DNA of 64,000 nucleotides, taken from the NCBI GenBank assembly GCA_963735065.1, contig CAVTJL010000001.1, forward strand, positions 1,860,001 to 1,924,000. The letters are read 5' to 3'. Positions within the stretch are counted from its first letter, which is position 1; every line of letters begins with the position of its first letter. Positions 27,438 through 37,354 of the stretch are shown one piece after another. A program made the position numbers and the translations under genes. Below the pieces are notes generated by a model that saw only the letters and a program-made list of their open reading frames with translations, ran no database searches and was not told the DNA's origin. The stretch is from CAVTJL01 sp963735065 (GTDB lineage: Bacteria > Pseudomonadota > Alphaproteobacteria > Geminicoccales > Geminicoccaceae).

Positions 27438-27453
27438 CGATGGGGTACGCTTT

Positions 27454-27798
27454 ATGGTTGATAAAGCTTCTCGGCCGGGGCGCTCGAGATCGCCGCTGAT
27501 GGGCCTCTTCATCGTAGCCACGCTGCCGGCTGGCCGGCTTGTCGGCCGGATCGTGGGCGCATCGGGCGATCTCGCGGTCGTCGCGGCCCTCGAGGAGAGC
27601 GAGATTCCGGGCCCGGGGCTGCTGCTGCTCAAGCTGAGCGGCGTGGCGCTGCCGGAGGGTCGCTGCCGTCTCTTCCGTACCCGCGACGAGCTGGCCCGGG
27701 CAGCGCTGCGGGTGTCGCCGGCACCGGTCCCTGGCTCGCCGCGGCGGCGCTCGCCACCGCGGCTCGTGGCAACCGACACGCAATCGGCCGACATCTGA
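27454..27798 (+). CDS. Hypothetical protein
   Basis: 114 residues from ATG 27454; ATG 27388 in the same frame would add 22 residues through the promoter-like repeat, so the later start is preferred. The product has a compact beta-rich segment (LFIVATLPAGRLVGRIVGA, DLAVVAALEESEIPGPGLLLLKLSGVALPEG) and a disordered basic Pro/Arg tail. I recognise no family. It could be a non-coding stretch, but the third-position G+C pattern favours coding. Confidence 0.45.
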   Translation: MVDKASRPGRSRSPLMGLFIVATLPAGRLVGRIVGASGDLAVVAALEESEIPGPGLLLLKLSGVALPEGRCRLFRTRDELARAALRVSPAPVPGSPRRRSPPRLVATDTQSADI

Positions 27799-28177
27799 GC
27801 GGGGCTCGGCGTCGCGCGCTTGCCGTTGCCCGGCCGGCGCAGGTGGCAGGCGGGCGGCCGCGCGACGTTAGGCCGCTGTCACCGGTAACGTCTCTCGCGG
27901 TTCCTGCTCTCGCCAGAGGGCGAGGTGGTGACGAAGGCGGAGGCCCCGCCGTGATGCGGCTCCAGCCGCCCTTGCCAAAGCTTCGGCCGCCGGGGCGCCC
28001 TTCAGTATGGTGGCCTGGGTGCGGAACGGCAGGGTCGTGCCGCGTTGTTGCGCAGCGCGATCACCAGCCGGTAAAAGAGCATTCATCCACGGTTTGCCCC
28101 GCGCGGCCTCGTTTCAATCGTTCGACCCCGGCGTTCTGGCTTGTCGGGCGCGGACGGCAATGGTCAGGATGGAGATG
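27799..28177. other. Intergenic region upstream of galU
   Basis: 379 bp with no gene I can support. Short overlapping frames on both strands lack family resemblance. The galU promoter is presumably here; I see no near-consensus box. Confidence 0.4.
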
Positions 28178-29044
28178 ATGCGTCGCATCCGTAAGGTCGT
28201 GTTTCCCGTAGCCGGACTAGGCACGCGCATGCTGCCGGCGACCAAGGTGCTGCCCAAGGAGATGCTGCCGGTCGTCGACAAGCCGATCGTTCAATACGCG
28301 GTCGAGGAGGCTGCTGCGGCCGGTGTGGAGACCTTCATCTTCATCACGGGCCGGGGGAAGGCCGTCATCGAGGATCATTTCGATCGCGCGGTGGAGCTCT
28401 TCGATACCTTGGCCAGGCGCCAGAAGATGAGCGAGCTCGAGGCGCTGACCGGCGGCCTGCCCGTGCCTGGCGAGATGGTCTATCTCCGCCAGCAGGAGGC
28501 CAAGGGGCTGGGCCACGCCGTCTGGTGCGCCCGCCACATCGTCGGTGACGAGCCCTTCGCGGTGATGCTGGTCGACGACCTCATCGATGCCAAGACGCCC
28601 TGCCTCGCCCAGATGGCCGAGGCCCATGAGCGGACCGGCGGCAATATCGTGGCCGTCATGGAGGTGCCGTCCGAGCACACCGCCCGCTACGGTGTCCTCG
28701 ATCCGGGGGCCGTCGATGATCGGCTGATCGAGGTGCGTGGCCTCGTCGAGAAGCCGGCGCCCGAGGTGGCGCCCTCGCGGCTCGCCGTGATCGGCCGCTA
28801 CGTGCTGATGCCCGAGGTGTTCGGCCATCTCGATCGGCACGAGGTCGGTGCCGGCGGCGAGATCCAGCTCACCGACGCGATGGCGGCGATGATCGGCTCC
28901 ACGCCCTTCCACGGGCTGCGCTTCGAGGGCGAGCGTTTCGACTGCGGCGACAAGCTCGGCTATCTCGAGGCGATCGTGGCGCTGGCCAGTCGGCGTCCGG
29001 AGCTGGCCGAGGGCATGAAGGCCATTCTTCGTCGTTACGGATGA
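28178..29044 (+). CDS. galU: UTP-glucose-1-phosphate uridylyltransferase
   Basis: Makes UDP-glucose from glucose-1-phosphate and UTP. 288 residues from ATG 28178 (MRRIRKVVFPVAGLGTRMLP); earlier in-frame starts would add a non-conserved leader. Signature blocks: GLGTRMLPATKVLPKEMLPV, KPIVQYAVEEA, GLGHAVWCAR, VMLVDDLID and LVEKPAPEVAPS. It is followed by ugd, which consumes the product, and by a phosphomannomutase gene, making a sugar-nucleotide cluster for envelope polysaccharide. Confidence 0.95.
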   Translation: MRRIRKVVFPVAGLGTRMLPATKVLPKEMLPVVDKPIVQYAVEEAAAAGVETFIFITGRGKAVIEDHFDRAVELFDTLARRQKMSELEALTGGLPVPGEMVYLRQQEAKGLGHAVWCARHIVGDEPFAVMLVDDLIDAKTPCLAQMAEAHERTGGNIVAVMEVPSEHTARYGVLDPGAVDDRLIEVRGLVEKPAPEVAPSRLAVIGRYVLMPEVFGHLDRHEVGAGGEIQLTDAMAAMIGSTPFHGLRFEGERFDCGDKLGYLEAIVALASRRPELAEGMKAILRRYG

Positions 29045-29095
29045 CATTGCTCCGGTCCGGCTCCGTCCGGGCTTGACCCATAAGGGGAGTGTTCG

Positions 29096-30415
29096 ATGCG
29101 GATTGCGATGATCGGCAGCGGCTATGTCGGGCTCGTCTCCGGCGCGTGCTTTGCCGAGTTCGGCGTCGAGGTTGTCTGCGTCGACAAGGCGGCAGAGAAG
29201 ATCGAGATGCTGCGCAAGGGCGACATCCCGATCTACGAGCCCGGCCTGCAGGCCATGGTGGCGCGCCACGCGGAGGCGGGCCGGCTCACCTTCACGACCG
29301 ACCTCGCCGAGGCGATCGACGGTGCCGATGCCGTCTTCATCGCCGTCGGCACCCCCACCCGTCGCGGCGACGGCCATGCCGACCTCACCTACGTCTTCTC
29401 GGCCGCGGAGGAGATCGCCGAGAATCTCAAGGCGCCGACGCTCATCGTCACCAAGTCGACCGTGCCCGTCGGCACCGGCAGGAAGCTTCTCAAGTTCTTC
29501 CGCACGCGCCGGCCCGATCTCGATATCGAGGTCGCCTCGAACCCCGAGTTCCTGCGCGAGGGCTCGGCCATCGAGGACTTCCTCAGGCCCGACCGCGTCG
29601 TCTGCGGTGCCGAGAGCGAGCACGCGCGGTCCGTCCTCTCGGCCCTCTACAGGCCCTTGAATCTGATCGAGACGCCGATCCTCTTCACGACGATCGAGAC
29701 GGCCGAGCTGATCAAGTACGCAACCAACAGCTTCCTCGCGACCAAGATCACCTTCATCAACGAGATGGCCGACCTCTGCGAGCAGGTCGGCGCGGACGTC
29801 CAGCAGGTCGCCAAGGGCATCGGCCTCGACGGCCGCATCGGCCGCAAGTTCCTGCATGCGGGACCGGGTTATGGCGGCTCCTGCTTTCCCAAGGACACGC
29901 TGGCCCTCCTGCGCACGGGCGAGCATTTCAACTCGCCGCTGAGGATCGTCGAGACGGTCGTCAGCGTGAACGAGGGCCGCAAGCGGCGCATGGTCAGGAA
30001 GATCGTCGAGGCCTGCGGCGGCAGCGTCGCCGGCAAGACGATCGGCGTGCTGGGCGTCACCTTCAAGCCCAACACCGACGATATGCGCGACAGCCCGAGC
30101 CTCGTCATCGTGCCGGCCCTGCAGGGGGAGGGTGCGACCGTCCGTGCCTTCGACCCGGAAGGCATGAAGGAGGCCGAGAAGCTCATGCCCGGCGTCGTCT
30201 GGTGCACGGATCCCTACCAGGTCATGGAGAAGGCGGACGCGCTCGTCCTGCTGACCGAGTGGAACATCTTCCGGGCGCTCGACCTCGAGCGCGTCCACGA
30301 GCTCATGCGCACACCCTTGATCGTGGACCTGAGAAACGTCTTCGATCCGGCCGAGGTGGCAAAGGCGGGCTTCGCCTATGCCGGCATCGGCCGGCCGGCA
30401 ATATCTGCCAGCTGA
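29096..30415 (+). CDS. ugd: UDP-glucose 6-dehydrogenase
   Basis: Oxidises UDP-glucose to UDP-glucuronate with two NAD+. 439 residues. N-terminal Rossmann loop MIGSGYVGLVSGACFAEFG, then NPEFLREGSAI, and the substrate and helix block ELIKYATNSFLATKITFINE. The catalytic Cys is in GPGYGGSCFPKDT, and the C-terminal domain has GVTFKPNTDDMRDSPS. Ribosome site AAGGGG precedes ATG 29096. It uses galU's product. Confidence 0.97.
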   Translation: MRIAMIGSGYVGLVSGACFAEFGVEVVCVDKAAEKIEMLRKGDIPIYEPGLQAMVARHAEAGRLTFTTDLAEAIDGADAVFIAVGTPTRRGDGHADLTYVFSAAEEIAENLKAPTLIVTKSTVPVGTGRKLLKFFRTRRPDLDIEVASNPEFLREGSAIEDFLRPDRVVCGAESEHARSVLSALYRPLNLIETPILFTTIETAELIKYATNSFLATKITFINEMADLCEQVGADVQQVAKGIGLDGRIGRKFLHAGPGYGGSCFPKDTLALLRTGEHFNSPLRIVETVVSVNEGRKRRMVRKIVEACGGSVAGKTIGVLGVTFKPNTDDMRDSPSLVIVPALQGEGATVRAFDPEGMKEAEKLMPGVVWCTDPYQVMEKADALVLLTEWNIFRALDLERVHELMRTPLIVDLRNVFDPAEVAKAGFAYAGIGRPAISAS

Positions 30416-30494
30416 GCCGTCGCCCGGATCGCCAGGTCCGGTCGATCCGGGAGGATTTGATAGGCAAGATCATTCTTGGAAGACGAGGATCTTC

Positions 30495-31883
30495 ATGACC
30501 GAGCCGGGGCATCGCTTCCATCGGACAATTCTGCGTGAGTACGACATTCGTGGCATCGTCGGCGAGACGCTGTTCCCGGCGGACGCGCGGGCGATCGGCC
30601 GGGCCTTTGCCACGATCGTCCTGGCAGGCGGCGGCAAGCGCGTCTGTGTCGGCCGCGACGGGCGGCTGAGCTCGCCCGAGCTCGAGGCCGCTGTCGTCGA
30701 GGGGGTGCGTGCGGCGGGCGCCGACGTCCTCCATATCGGCCTCGGACCCACGCCGATGCTCTACTACGGCGTTCACGAGCTCGGGGCGTCAGGGGGCATC
30801 CAGGTCACCGGCTCGCACAACCCGCCGACGCATAACGGCTTCAAGATGATGCTCGGGACGAGCCCGTTCTTCGGCGACGGCATCCAGGAGATCGGCCGGC
30901 GCGCTGCCGCCGGGGACGTGGCGAGCGGCGCCGGCGGCCTCGAGGAGATCGACATCTTCGAGCGCTACGTGGCGCGCCTGCTCCAGGACTATCACGGCAC
31001 CCGCCCGCTTCGTGTCGTCTGGGACGCGGGCAATGGTGCCGCCGGCCCCGCCATGCAGGCGCTGGCCGATCGGCTGCCGGGTGAGCATCGCTGTCTCTTC
31101 GCGGAGATCGACGGGCGCTTCCCCAACCACCATCCCGACCCGACCTTGCCCGAGAATCTCGAGCATCTCGTCGCCGCCGTCGCGGAGGACGGGGCCGAGA
31201 TCGGCATCGCGTTCGATGGCGACGGCGACCGCATCGGCGTCGTCGACGGCCGGGGACGGATCATCTACGGCGACCAGATCCTCCAGATCCTGGCGGCCGA
31301 CCTGCTCGGCCGGCACCCCGGCGCGACGATCATCGCGGACGTCAAGGCGAGCAAGGTGCTGTTCGACGAGGTGGCCCGGCTCGGCGGCACGCCCTTGATG
31401 TGGAAGACGGGTCACTCGCTCATCAAGGCCAAGATGGTCGAGACCGGCGCCCCCCTTTCCGGCGAGATGTCGGGCCATATCTTCTATAAGGATGGCTTCT
31501 ACGGTCACGACGACGCGCTCTATGTGGCGATCAGGCTCTTGGACATCCTGGCGCGGGGACAGCGCTCGCTGGCCGATCTTCGCGATGCGATGCCCGAGAC
31601 CTTCAACACGCCCGAGCTCCGCTTCGACTGCTCCGAGGAGCAGAAGTTCGAGGCGATCCGCCGCCTCAAGGAGCAGCTGCGCGCCGAGGGCGGTGAGGTG
31701 AGCGAGGTCGACGGCGTGCGCGTCACCACGGCCGAAGGCTGGTGGCTGCTGCGCGCCTCGAACACCCAGGCCGTGCTGGTCGCCCGTGCCGAGGCGCAGA
31801 GCGCCCCGGCCCTTGACCGTCTCAAGGACGAGATCCGCCGTCGCCTGACCGACGTGGGCCTCGAGCCCCCGGCCTCCCTCTAA
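30495..31883 (+). CDS. Phosphomannomutase/phosphoglucomutase
   Basis: Interconverts hexose 1- and 6-phosphates, supplying glucose-1-P or mannose-1-P. 462 residues from ATG 30495 with GAGGA 5 bases upstream. Start motif REYDIRGIVG, phosphoserine loop QVTGSHNPPTHNGFK, metal loop AFDGDGDRIGVVDG, sugar loop GEMSGHIFY, and phosphate-binding RASNTQAVLVARAE. This is the AlgC/ManB class. Third gene of the galU-ugd cluster and 8 bp before the hydrolase gene. Confidence 0.94.
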   Translation: MTEPGHRFHRTILREYDIRGIVGETLFPADARAIGRAFATIVLAGGGKRVCVGRDGRLSSPELEAAVVEGVRAAGADVLHIGLGPTPMLYYGVHELGASGGIQVTGSHNPPTHNGFKMMLGTSPFFGDGIQEIGRRAAAGDVASGAGGLEEIDIFERYVARLLQDYHGTRPLRVVWDAGNGAAGPAMQALADRLPGEHRCLFAEIDGRFPNHHPDPTLPENLEHLVAAVAEDGAEIGIAFDGDGDRIGVVDGRGRIIYGDQILQILAADLLGRHPGATIIADVKASKVLFDEVARLGGTPLMWKTGHSLIKAKMVETGAPLSGEMSGHIFYKDGFYGHDDALYVAIRLLDILARGQRSLADLRDAMPETFNTPELRFDCSEEQKFEAIRRLKEQLRAEGGEVSEVDGVRVTTAEGWWLLRASNTQAVLVARAEAQSAPALDRLKDEIRRRLTDVGLEPPASL

Positions 31884-31891
31884 GGCGGTCG

Positions 31892-32920
31892 ATGGCAGCG
31901 CGCACGCTTCCTGAGCCGACGACGGCGGATGGTGACGTCGCGGCGGACGCGGCGCCTGCCGGGCCAGCGTCCCTGCTGCCGCTGCCGACGATCCGGCTGA
32001 GGGCGCCGGACGGCCTGGAGCTTCGCGCCGCCTTCATCCGCCCGCCCGCGATGGCGCCGCGCGCGACGGTCGTCCTGCTGACGGGTCGGGCCGAGTTCAT
32101 CGAGAAGTATGCCCAGACGATCGACGAGCTGACGGCTGCGGGATTCGCCGTGGCGGCGCTGGACTGGCGAGGGCAGGGTGGCTCCTCGCGCCTCATCCCC
32201 GGCGCGCTGGCGCGCGGCCATGTCCGCGACTACGAGCGGTATCTGGAGGATCTCGACACGCTGCTCGCGGCCGCCTCGGCCGAGGGCCTGCCCGCGACGC
32301 GTCTCATGGTCGCCACCTCGATGGGGGGACATATCGGCCTCAGGCATCTGGCCGAGCGCCCGGCGGGTTTCAAAGGGGCCGTCCTGATCGCGCCGATGAT
32401 CGACATCAACTTCGGCGCGCTGCCCTACTGGCTGGTCAGGCGCGCGGCGCGCTTGGCCGTGCGTCTCGGGCGCGCGGAGCGCTACGCCTTCGGCCAGCGC
32501 GACCCGGATCATGAACGCTGTCCCTTCGAGGGCAACCCGCTCACGAGCTCGGCCGAGCGCTACGCGGCCTGGCGGGCGCTCCAGCGACGCCATCCGGAGC
32601 TCAGCCTGGGCGGCGTCACCTTCGGATGGCTGGATGCGAGCGTGCGCTCCATCGGCGCCCTCAGGCGGCCCGGCTGGGCGGAGCGGCTCGATCTGCCGGT
32701 GCTGCTGCTTCAGGCCGGTGCGGACAGCGTGGTGAGCAACGGGGCGCAGGACGCGCTCGTGGCCCGTCTGCCGCGGGGGCGGATCGCCCGGTTCCCCGGT
32801 GCGCGCCACGATCTGCTCTGGGAGGAGGACGCCGTCCGGCGCCAGGTCCTGGACGCGATTACGGGCTTTCTTGGCTCCTGCCTCGAGCCCACGGAGCGCG
32901 AGGCCGCCCTCAGCTCCTGA
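31892..32920 (+). CDS. Alpha/beta hydrolase (lysophospholipase/monoacylglycerol lipase-like)
   Basis: 342 residues with the Hydrolase_4 fold. GRAEFIEKYAQTIDELTAAGF and ALDWRGQGGSSR are typical of PldB-like enzymes. The nucleophile elbow is ATSMGGH, so the first Gly of GxSxG is replaced by Ala while the Ser is kept. The acid is expected near LLLQAGADSVV, and the His is in RFPGARHDLLWEE. It probably shares the transcript of the preceding mutase. Its end overlaps the convergent glycosylase gene by 11 bp. Confidence 0.87.
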   Translation: MAARTLPEPTTADGDVAADAAPAGPASLLPLPTIRLRAPDGLELRAAFIRPPAMAPRATVVLLTGRAEFIEKYAQTIDELTAAGFAVAALDWRGQGGSSRLIPGALARGHVRDYERYLEDLDTLLAAASAEGLPATRLMVATSMGGHIGLRHLAERPAGFKGAVLIAPMIDINFGALPYWLVRRAARLAVRLGRAERYAFGQRDPDHERCPFEGNPLTSSAERYAAWRALQRRHPELSLGGVTFGWLDASVRSIGALRRPGWAERLDLPVLLLQAGADSVVSNGAQDALVARLPRGRIARFPGARHDLLWEEDAVRRQVLDAITGFLGSCLEPTEREAALSS

Positions 32921-33590
32921 GGTGGCTCAAGGCCAGCTCGATCGCCTGGCCGATCATCGCCGGCGTCACCCGGTTCGTGTTGATGTTGTAGCGAGAGCAA
33001 TGGTAGCTCGCGACCAGGATCCGGCCGGGCGCCGGCTCGTGGACGGCGCCGTGCGCGAACGGATGACGGGTGGCGCTCGCCTTGAAGACGCGCAGCACAG
33101 AGGCATGGGCGATGCGCCCCAGCGCCAGGACCACCCGAGGTGCGGGCTCGATCAGCAGCTCGTCCTCGAGGAAGGAGCGGCAGTGGGCTATCTCGCCGGT
33201 CTCGGGCTTGTTGGCGGGCGGCACGCAGCGCACGGCGTTGGTGATCCGGCAGCCCACCAGCTCGAGACCGTCGTCCGGCCGCTCCTCGAAGCGGCCGCGG
33301 GCCAGCCCGGCGGCCAGCAGGGCCGGATAAAGCACGAGGCCCGCATAGTCGCCGGTAAAGGGGCGCCCGGTGCGGTTGGCGCCCCTGAGGCCCGGCGCCA
33401 GCCCGACGATCAGGAGCGGCGCATCGCCGGGGCCGAAGGATGCCACCGGCGCGTTGTGCCATGCGGGAAAGCGCTGGCGCTGCTCCGCACGAAACGCGGC
33501 CAGCCGCGGGCAAAGCCCGCAGTCGGGGGACGGTGCCGACCGCAAAGGATCACTCGGGCTCGGCGTCGTCGAACTCGTCCTCGAGCTCAT
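32910..33590 (-). CDS. Uracil-DNA glycosylase, family 5 (UdgB-like, Fe-S)
   Basis: Removes uracil and related lesions from DNA. 226 residues. Motif 1 is IVGLAPGLRGANRTGRPFTGD (APG without the usual acidic catalytic residue, as in family 5) and the C-terminal motif is SYHCSRYNINTNRVT. Cluster cysteines are in DCGLCPRL, VRCVPP and AHCRSFL. ATG 33590 is inside the upstream NYN gene, a 41-bp overlap; there is no later start before the first Cys pair. Confidence 0.9.
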   Translation of the reverse strand: MSSRTSSTTPSPSDPLRSAPSPDCGLCPRLAAFRAEQRQRFPAWHNAPVASFGPGDAPLLIVGLAPGLRGANRTGRPFTGDYAGLVLYPALLAAGLARGRFEERPDDGLELVGCRITNAVRCVPPANKPETGEIAHCRSFLEDELLIEPAPRVVLALGRIAHASVLRVFKASATRHPFAHGAVHEPAPGRILVASYHCSRYNINTNRVTPAMIGQAIELALSHLRS

Positions 33591-34191
33591 CCTCGAGCTC
33601 GTCGTCCTCGAGGTCGTGCTCGGGCCCGAACGCTCGCGGCCCGTGGACGCGGGCGATCATCGGCTGCAGGTCGACGAGGTCGACGAAGGTGTCGGCCTGG
33701 CGTCGCAGCTCGTCCGCGATCATCGGAGGCTGGGTGCGGATGGTGCTGATCACGGTCACGCGAACGCCGCGCCGCTGGACGGCCTCGATCAGTCGGCGGA
33801 AATCGCCGTCGCCCGAGATCAGGACGATGTGATCCGCGCGCTCGCTGACCTCCAGGATGTCGACGGTGATCTCGACATCCATGTTGCCCTTGAGCTTGCG
33901 CCGTCCGGTCGGCTGCGTGAACTCCTTCAGCGGCTTGGTCACCATCGTGTAGCCGTTGTAGTCGAGCCAGTCGACCAGCGGCCGGATGGGCGAGTACTCC
34001 TGCTCGTCGAGCAGGGCCGTGTAGTAGTAGGCGCGAATGAAGCGGCAGTTCGCCGACAGAGCCTCGAGCAGGCGCTTGTAGTCGATATCGAAGCCCAGGG
34101 CGCGAGCCGCCTGATAGAGGTTCGCGCCGTCGATGAAAACGGCCACCCGATCTTGAGGGTGAAACCACCGTGTCGGCGCTGGCGCGCCCAT
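33550..34191 (-). CDS. NYN-domain (LabA-like PIN) ribonuclease
   Basis: 213 residues from ATG 34191, with GGAG 8 bases upstream. The NYN/PIN core has acidic metal-binding residues in AVFIDGANLYQ, KGNMDVEITVDILE and HIVLISGDGDFRRLIEA, and ends with a strongly acidic Glu/Asp tail. The LabA/DUF88 family is thought to act on RNA. It precedes the rpoZ-rel block on the opposite strand and overlaps the glycosylase gene downstream. Confidence 0.9.
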   Translation of the reverse strand: MGAPAPTRWFHPQDRVAVFIDGANLYQAARALGFDIDYKRLLEALSANCRFIRAYYYTALLDEQEYSPIRPLVDWLDYNGYTMVTKPLKEFTQPTGRRKLKGNMDVEITVDILEVSERADHIVLISGDGDFRRLIEAVQRRGVRVTVISTIRTQPPMIADELRRQADTFVDLVDLQPMIARVHGPRAFGPEHDLEDDELEDELEDEFDDAEPE

Positions 34192-34604
34192 GGCAGAGTC
34201 TCCGCGATTGCTGAGTTGAGGATGGGCCGCCACGCTTCTGTCACCTATATGCAACAAGCTGCGCCATCATCGAGGATGCCACAGCCTGAAAGCTAGTTCG
34301 GCGAAGGAGCAGGCATAGCCTGATGGTCCAAATGGACCCGAGTCTTTCTATGGTCTCCGTTCCGGCACGCGTAGGCCGCCCTGTCTATGTCAAAAAATGG
34401 ACGCAGCGAGCGAGTTCTGAGTTTTGGCTTAAGAATTCAGCAGCCACTGCTTGCACAAATGTACAGCAAAGCGCAGCCCTCGCAAGGGGCGAGAGCGACC
34501 TCTTGGCGCATGGCGTACCCGTCGAGCGGCGCCGCGGTTTGCGTTGCGGCACTGGAGGCGCTATCTAGGAGAGCACAGCCTTCGCTTCCACGGGGAACCG
34601 CCGT
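34192..34604. other. Divergent intergenic region between NYN gene and rpoZ
   Basis: 413 bp holding the promoters for both directions. It is relatively A+T-rich around 34385-34470. Two short perfect hairpins, AGGC-ATA-GCCT and GGTCC-AAAT-GGACC, lie at about 34312-34340. I see no convincing gene or known RNA. Confidence 0.4.
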
Positions 34605-34964
34605 ATGGCCCGCATCACCGTCGAGGATTGCATCCTTCGTGTTCCGTCGCGTTTCGAGCTCGTGATGCTCGCGGCCCAACGCGCGCGGGACATCTCCGCC
34701 GGATCGTCGCTGACCCTCGACCGCGACAACGACAAGAACCCGATCGTGGCGCTGCGCGAGGTGGCCGACGGCTCGATCGACCTCGATCATCTCCGCTACG
34801 AGCTGATCCACGGGCTGCGCCGTCATGTCGAGCTGGACTCCGAGGAGCCGGCCGACCTCCAGCAGGAGCTGGACGCGCTGATGCCGCCCTCGGACGGGGG
34901 GGCCGTGGCGCCGATGCCCGCCGGCGTGAGCTACGGCGAGTTCGATGTGGCGGACGAGGACTGA
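34605..34964 (+). CDS. rpoZ: DNA-directed RNA polymerase omega subunit
   Basis: 119 residues. The omega signature MARITVEDCILRVPSRFELVMLAAQRAR is followed by KNPIVALREVADGSIDLDHL and an acidic C-terminal tail. Omega helps assemble RNA polymerase and forms part of the ppGpp site, consistent with rel lying 34 bp downstream. Confidence 0.97.
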   Translation: MARITVEDCILRVPSRFELVMLAAQRARDISAGSSLTLDRDNDKNPIVALREVADGSIDLDHLRYELIHGLRRHVELDSEEPADLQQELDALMPPSDGGAVAPMPAGVSYGEFDVADED

Positions 34965-34998
34965 CATCGGCCGGGAGGCTCTTCAGGGGTAGCCGTTG

Positions 34999-37261
34999 AT
35001 GGGACCCGTGGCCGAGCCTCTTCCTTTGATCGCACCGCCGCCCCCGCCGGCGGTGCCTCCTTCCGATAGTGTCGTGCCGCAAGGGCAGGCTCGCCGCCGC
35101 CCGATCATGCGGCAGTACGAGCTCGTCGAGCGCGTCAAGGGGTACGATCCCGACGCCGACGAGGATCTCCTGAACCGGGCCTACGTCTTCGCCATGAAGG
35201 CGCACGGGCCCCAGCTCAGGGCGTCCGGCGATCCCTATTTCCACCACCCCGTCGAGGTGGCCGGCATCCTGACCGGCCTCAAGCTCGACAGCGCCTCGAT
35301 CGCGACGGCACTGCTCCACGACACCGTCGAGGACACCGGCGCCACGATCGAGGAGATCTCGCGCCTTTTCGGGCCCGTGGTGGCACGCCTCGTCGACGGC
35401 GTGACCAAGCTCAACAAGCTCGAGCTCCAGTCGGCCCAGACCGCGCAGGCCGAGAACTTCAGGAAGCTGCTGCTCGCGATGTCGGAGGACATCCGCGTGC
35501 TTCTCGTGAAGCTCGCGGACCGTCTGCACAACATGCGCACGCTGCACTTCATCAAGGACCCGGCCAAGCGCCGCCGCATCGCCGCCGAGACGATGGAGAT
35601 CTATGCGCCGCTCGCCGAGCGCATCGGCATGGATCGGCTGAGGGCGGAGCTCGAGGATCTGGCCTTCGCCGAGCTGCAGCCCGACCAGCGGGCCAGCATC
35701 GTCCACCGGCTGAGCCGCCTGCGCCGCGACGACACCCAGCAGATCGACCGCATCATCGAGGCGCTGGGCGCCACGCTGGCCGCCGCCGGCATCGAGTCCG
35801 AGATCACCGGCCGCGAGAAGTCGGCGCTCTCCATCTGGCGCAAGATGGAAAGCAAGAACATCAGCTTCGAGCAGCTCTCCGACATCATGGCCTTTCAGGG
35901 TCATCGTCGAGAGCGTCGCCGAGTGCTACGCGGCGCTGGGCATCATCAACGGCCGCTACCACATGCTGCCCGGCCGCTTCAAAGACTATATCAGCACGCC
36001 CAAGCCCAACGGCTACCGCTCGCTCCACACCACCATCATCGGCCCCGAGCGACGCAAGATCGAGGTGCAGATCCGCACCCGCGACATGCACGAGGTGGCC
36101 GATCTCGGCGTCGCCGCGCACTGGGCCTACAAGGATGCGGAGCGCATCACCGAGGGCAAGCGCTACCGCTGGATCCGCGAGCTCCTCGACATCCTCGAGC
36201 ATGCCATCGAGCCGCAGGAGTTCCTCGAGCACACCAAGCTCGAGATGTACCAGGACCAGGTCTTCTGCTTCACGCCCAAGGGCGATCTCATCGCCCTGCC
36301 GCGCGGCGCCACGCCGGTCGACTTCGCCTACGCCGTCCACAGCGAGGTCGGCGATCACTGCGTCGGCGCCAAGGTCGACGGCAGGCTGGTGCAGCTGCGC
36401 ACGCCGCTCGGCAACGGCGACCAGGTCGAGATCATCACGAGCAAGAGCTCGGGCCCCAGCGCCGCCTGGGAGCGCTTCGTCGCCACCGGCAAGGCGCGCG
36501 CCCGGATCCGCCGCTACCTCCGCACCCGGCAGCGCGGCGACTTCGTCGAGCAGGGCCGCGAGCTCCTGCAGCGCCAGGCCAAGGCCGACCAGCTCCAGGT
36601 GAGCGAGAAGCTGCTCGAGAAGGCGCTCGAGACCCTGCCCCAGAAAACCGTCGAGGACCTGCTGGCGGCGCTGGGCGAGGGCACCATCGGCCCCAAGCTC
36701 GTCCTCGATGCCGCCTTCCCCGAGCGCAAGAGCCGGCAGCCGGCGAAGGGCCGGCCCCAGGTGGCGAAGATCCTGCCGCTGCGCCGCCCGCCCAGTGCCG
36801 CCGCCGCGGCGCAAAGGATGCCGATCCAGGGCCTGCCCGATGGCGTGCTCTTCACCTATGCCGGCTGCTGCCACCCGGTCCCGGGCGACCCCATCGTCGG
36901 CGTGGTGCGCACCGGCCGCAGCGTGGCGATCCACAAGAACGACTGCGCCACGATCGTGCGCGACCCGGCAGCGCAGGAGCGGGCGCTCGACATCGGCTGG
37001 AACGACCAGGGCACGCCGCCCCGCGCCACGGCCCGGATCGTCGTCATGGGGATGAACGAGCCCGGCGTGCTGGGCACCATCTCGACCATCATCGGCCGCC
37101 AGGACGGCAACATCACCGACGTCAAGTTCGGCCGCCGCCAGCCCGAGCTCTACGAGATGTTCCTCGACGTCGAGGTCGAGGGCCTCGATCAGCTCCACCG
37201 CATCATGGCGGCGCTCAGGGCCGCCGGCGGGGTCTGCTCGGTCGAGCGCGCCGAGGGTTGA
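34999..37261 (+). CDS. rel: Bifunctional (p)ppGpp synthetase/hydrolase (Rel), interrupted by one frameshift
   Basis: Makes and degrades the stringent-response alarmone. The first frame holds the hydrolase HD domain (DPYFHHPVEVAGIL, ALLHDTVEDTG, KLADRLHNMRTL) and the start of the synthetase (WRKMESKNISFEQLSDIMAF). The second frame holds KDYISTPKPNGYRSLHT, EVQIRTRDMHEVADLG, the TGS domain (VFCFTPKGDLIALPRGAT) and a C-terminal ACT domain to SVERAEG. One extra base, A 35897 in ctttcaggg, breaks the gene; removal gives DIMAFRVIVESVAECYAALG. About 753 residues when repaired. An alphaproteobacterium with a single Rel would be severely affected by real loss, so a sequence error is likely. Confidence 0.93.
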
Positions 37262-37354
37262 CGTCCGCCGCGGCGGAGGCAAGTCTCCCTAGTCCGGTGG
37301 GCGGCTGCACGGGGCGCCGGGCTCCGCCGGGTGACCCCGAGGCAGGGGAAGGTG

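Noticed and set aside
27868..28086. 72-codon minus-strand ORF upstream of galU
   Set aside because: No ribosome site, no family resemblance and poor coding pattern.
28217..30298. Long minus-strand frame opposite galU and ugd
   Set aside because: It mirrors two highly conserved enzymes and is explained by codon bias in G+C-rich DNA.
34312..34340. Two short hairpins upstream of rpoZ as a small RNA or riboswitch
   Set aside because: Stems are only 4-5 bp and no known riboswitch core is recognisable.
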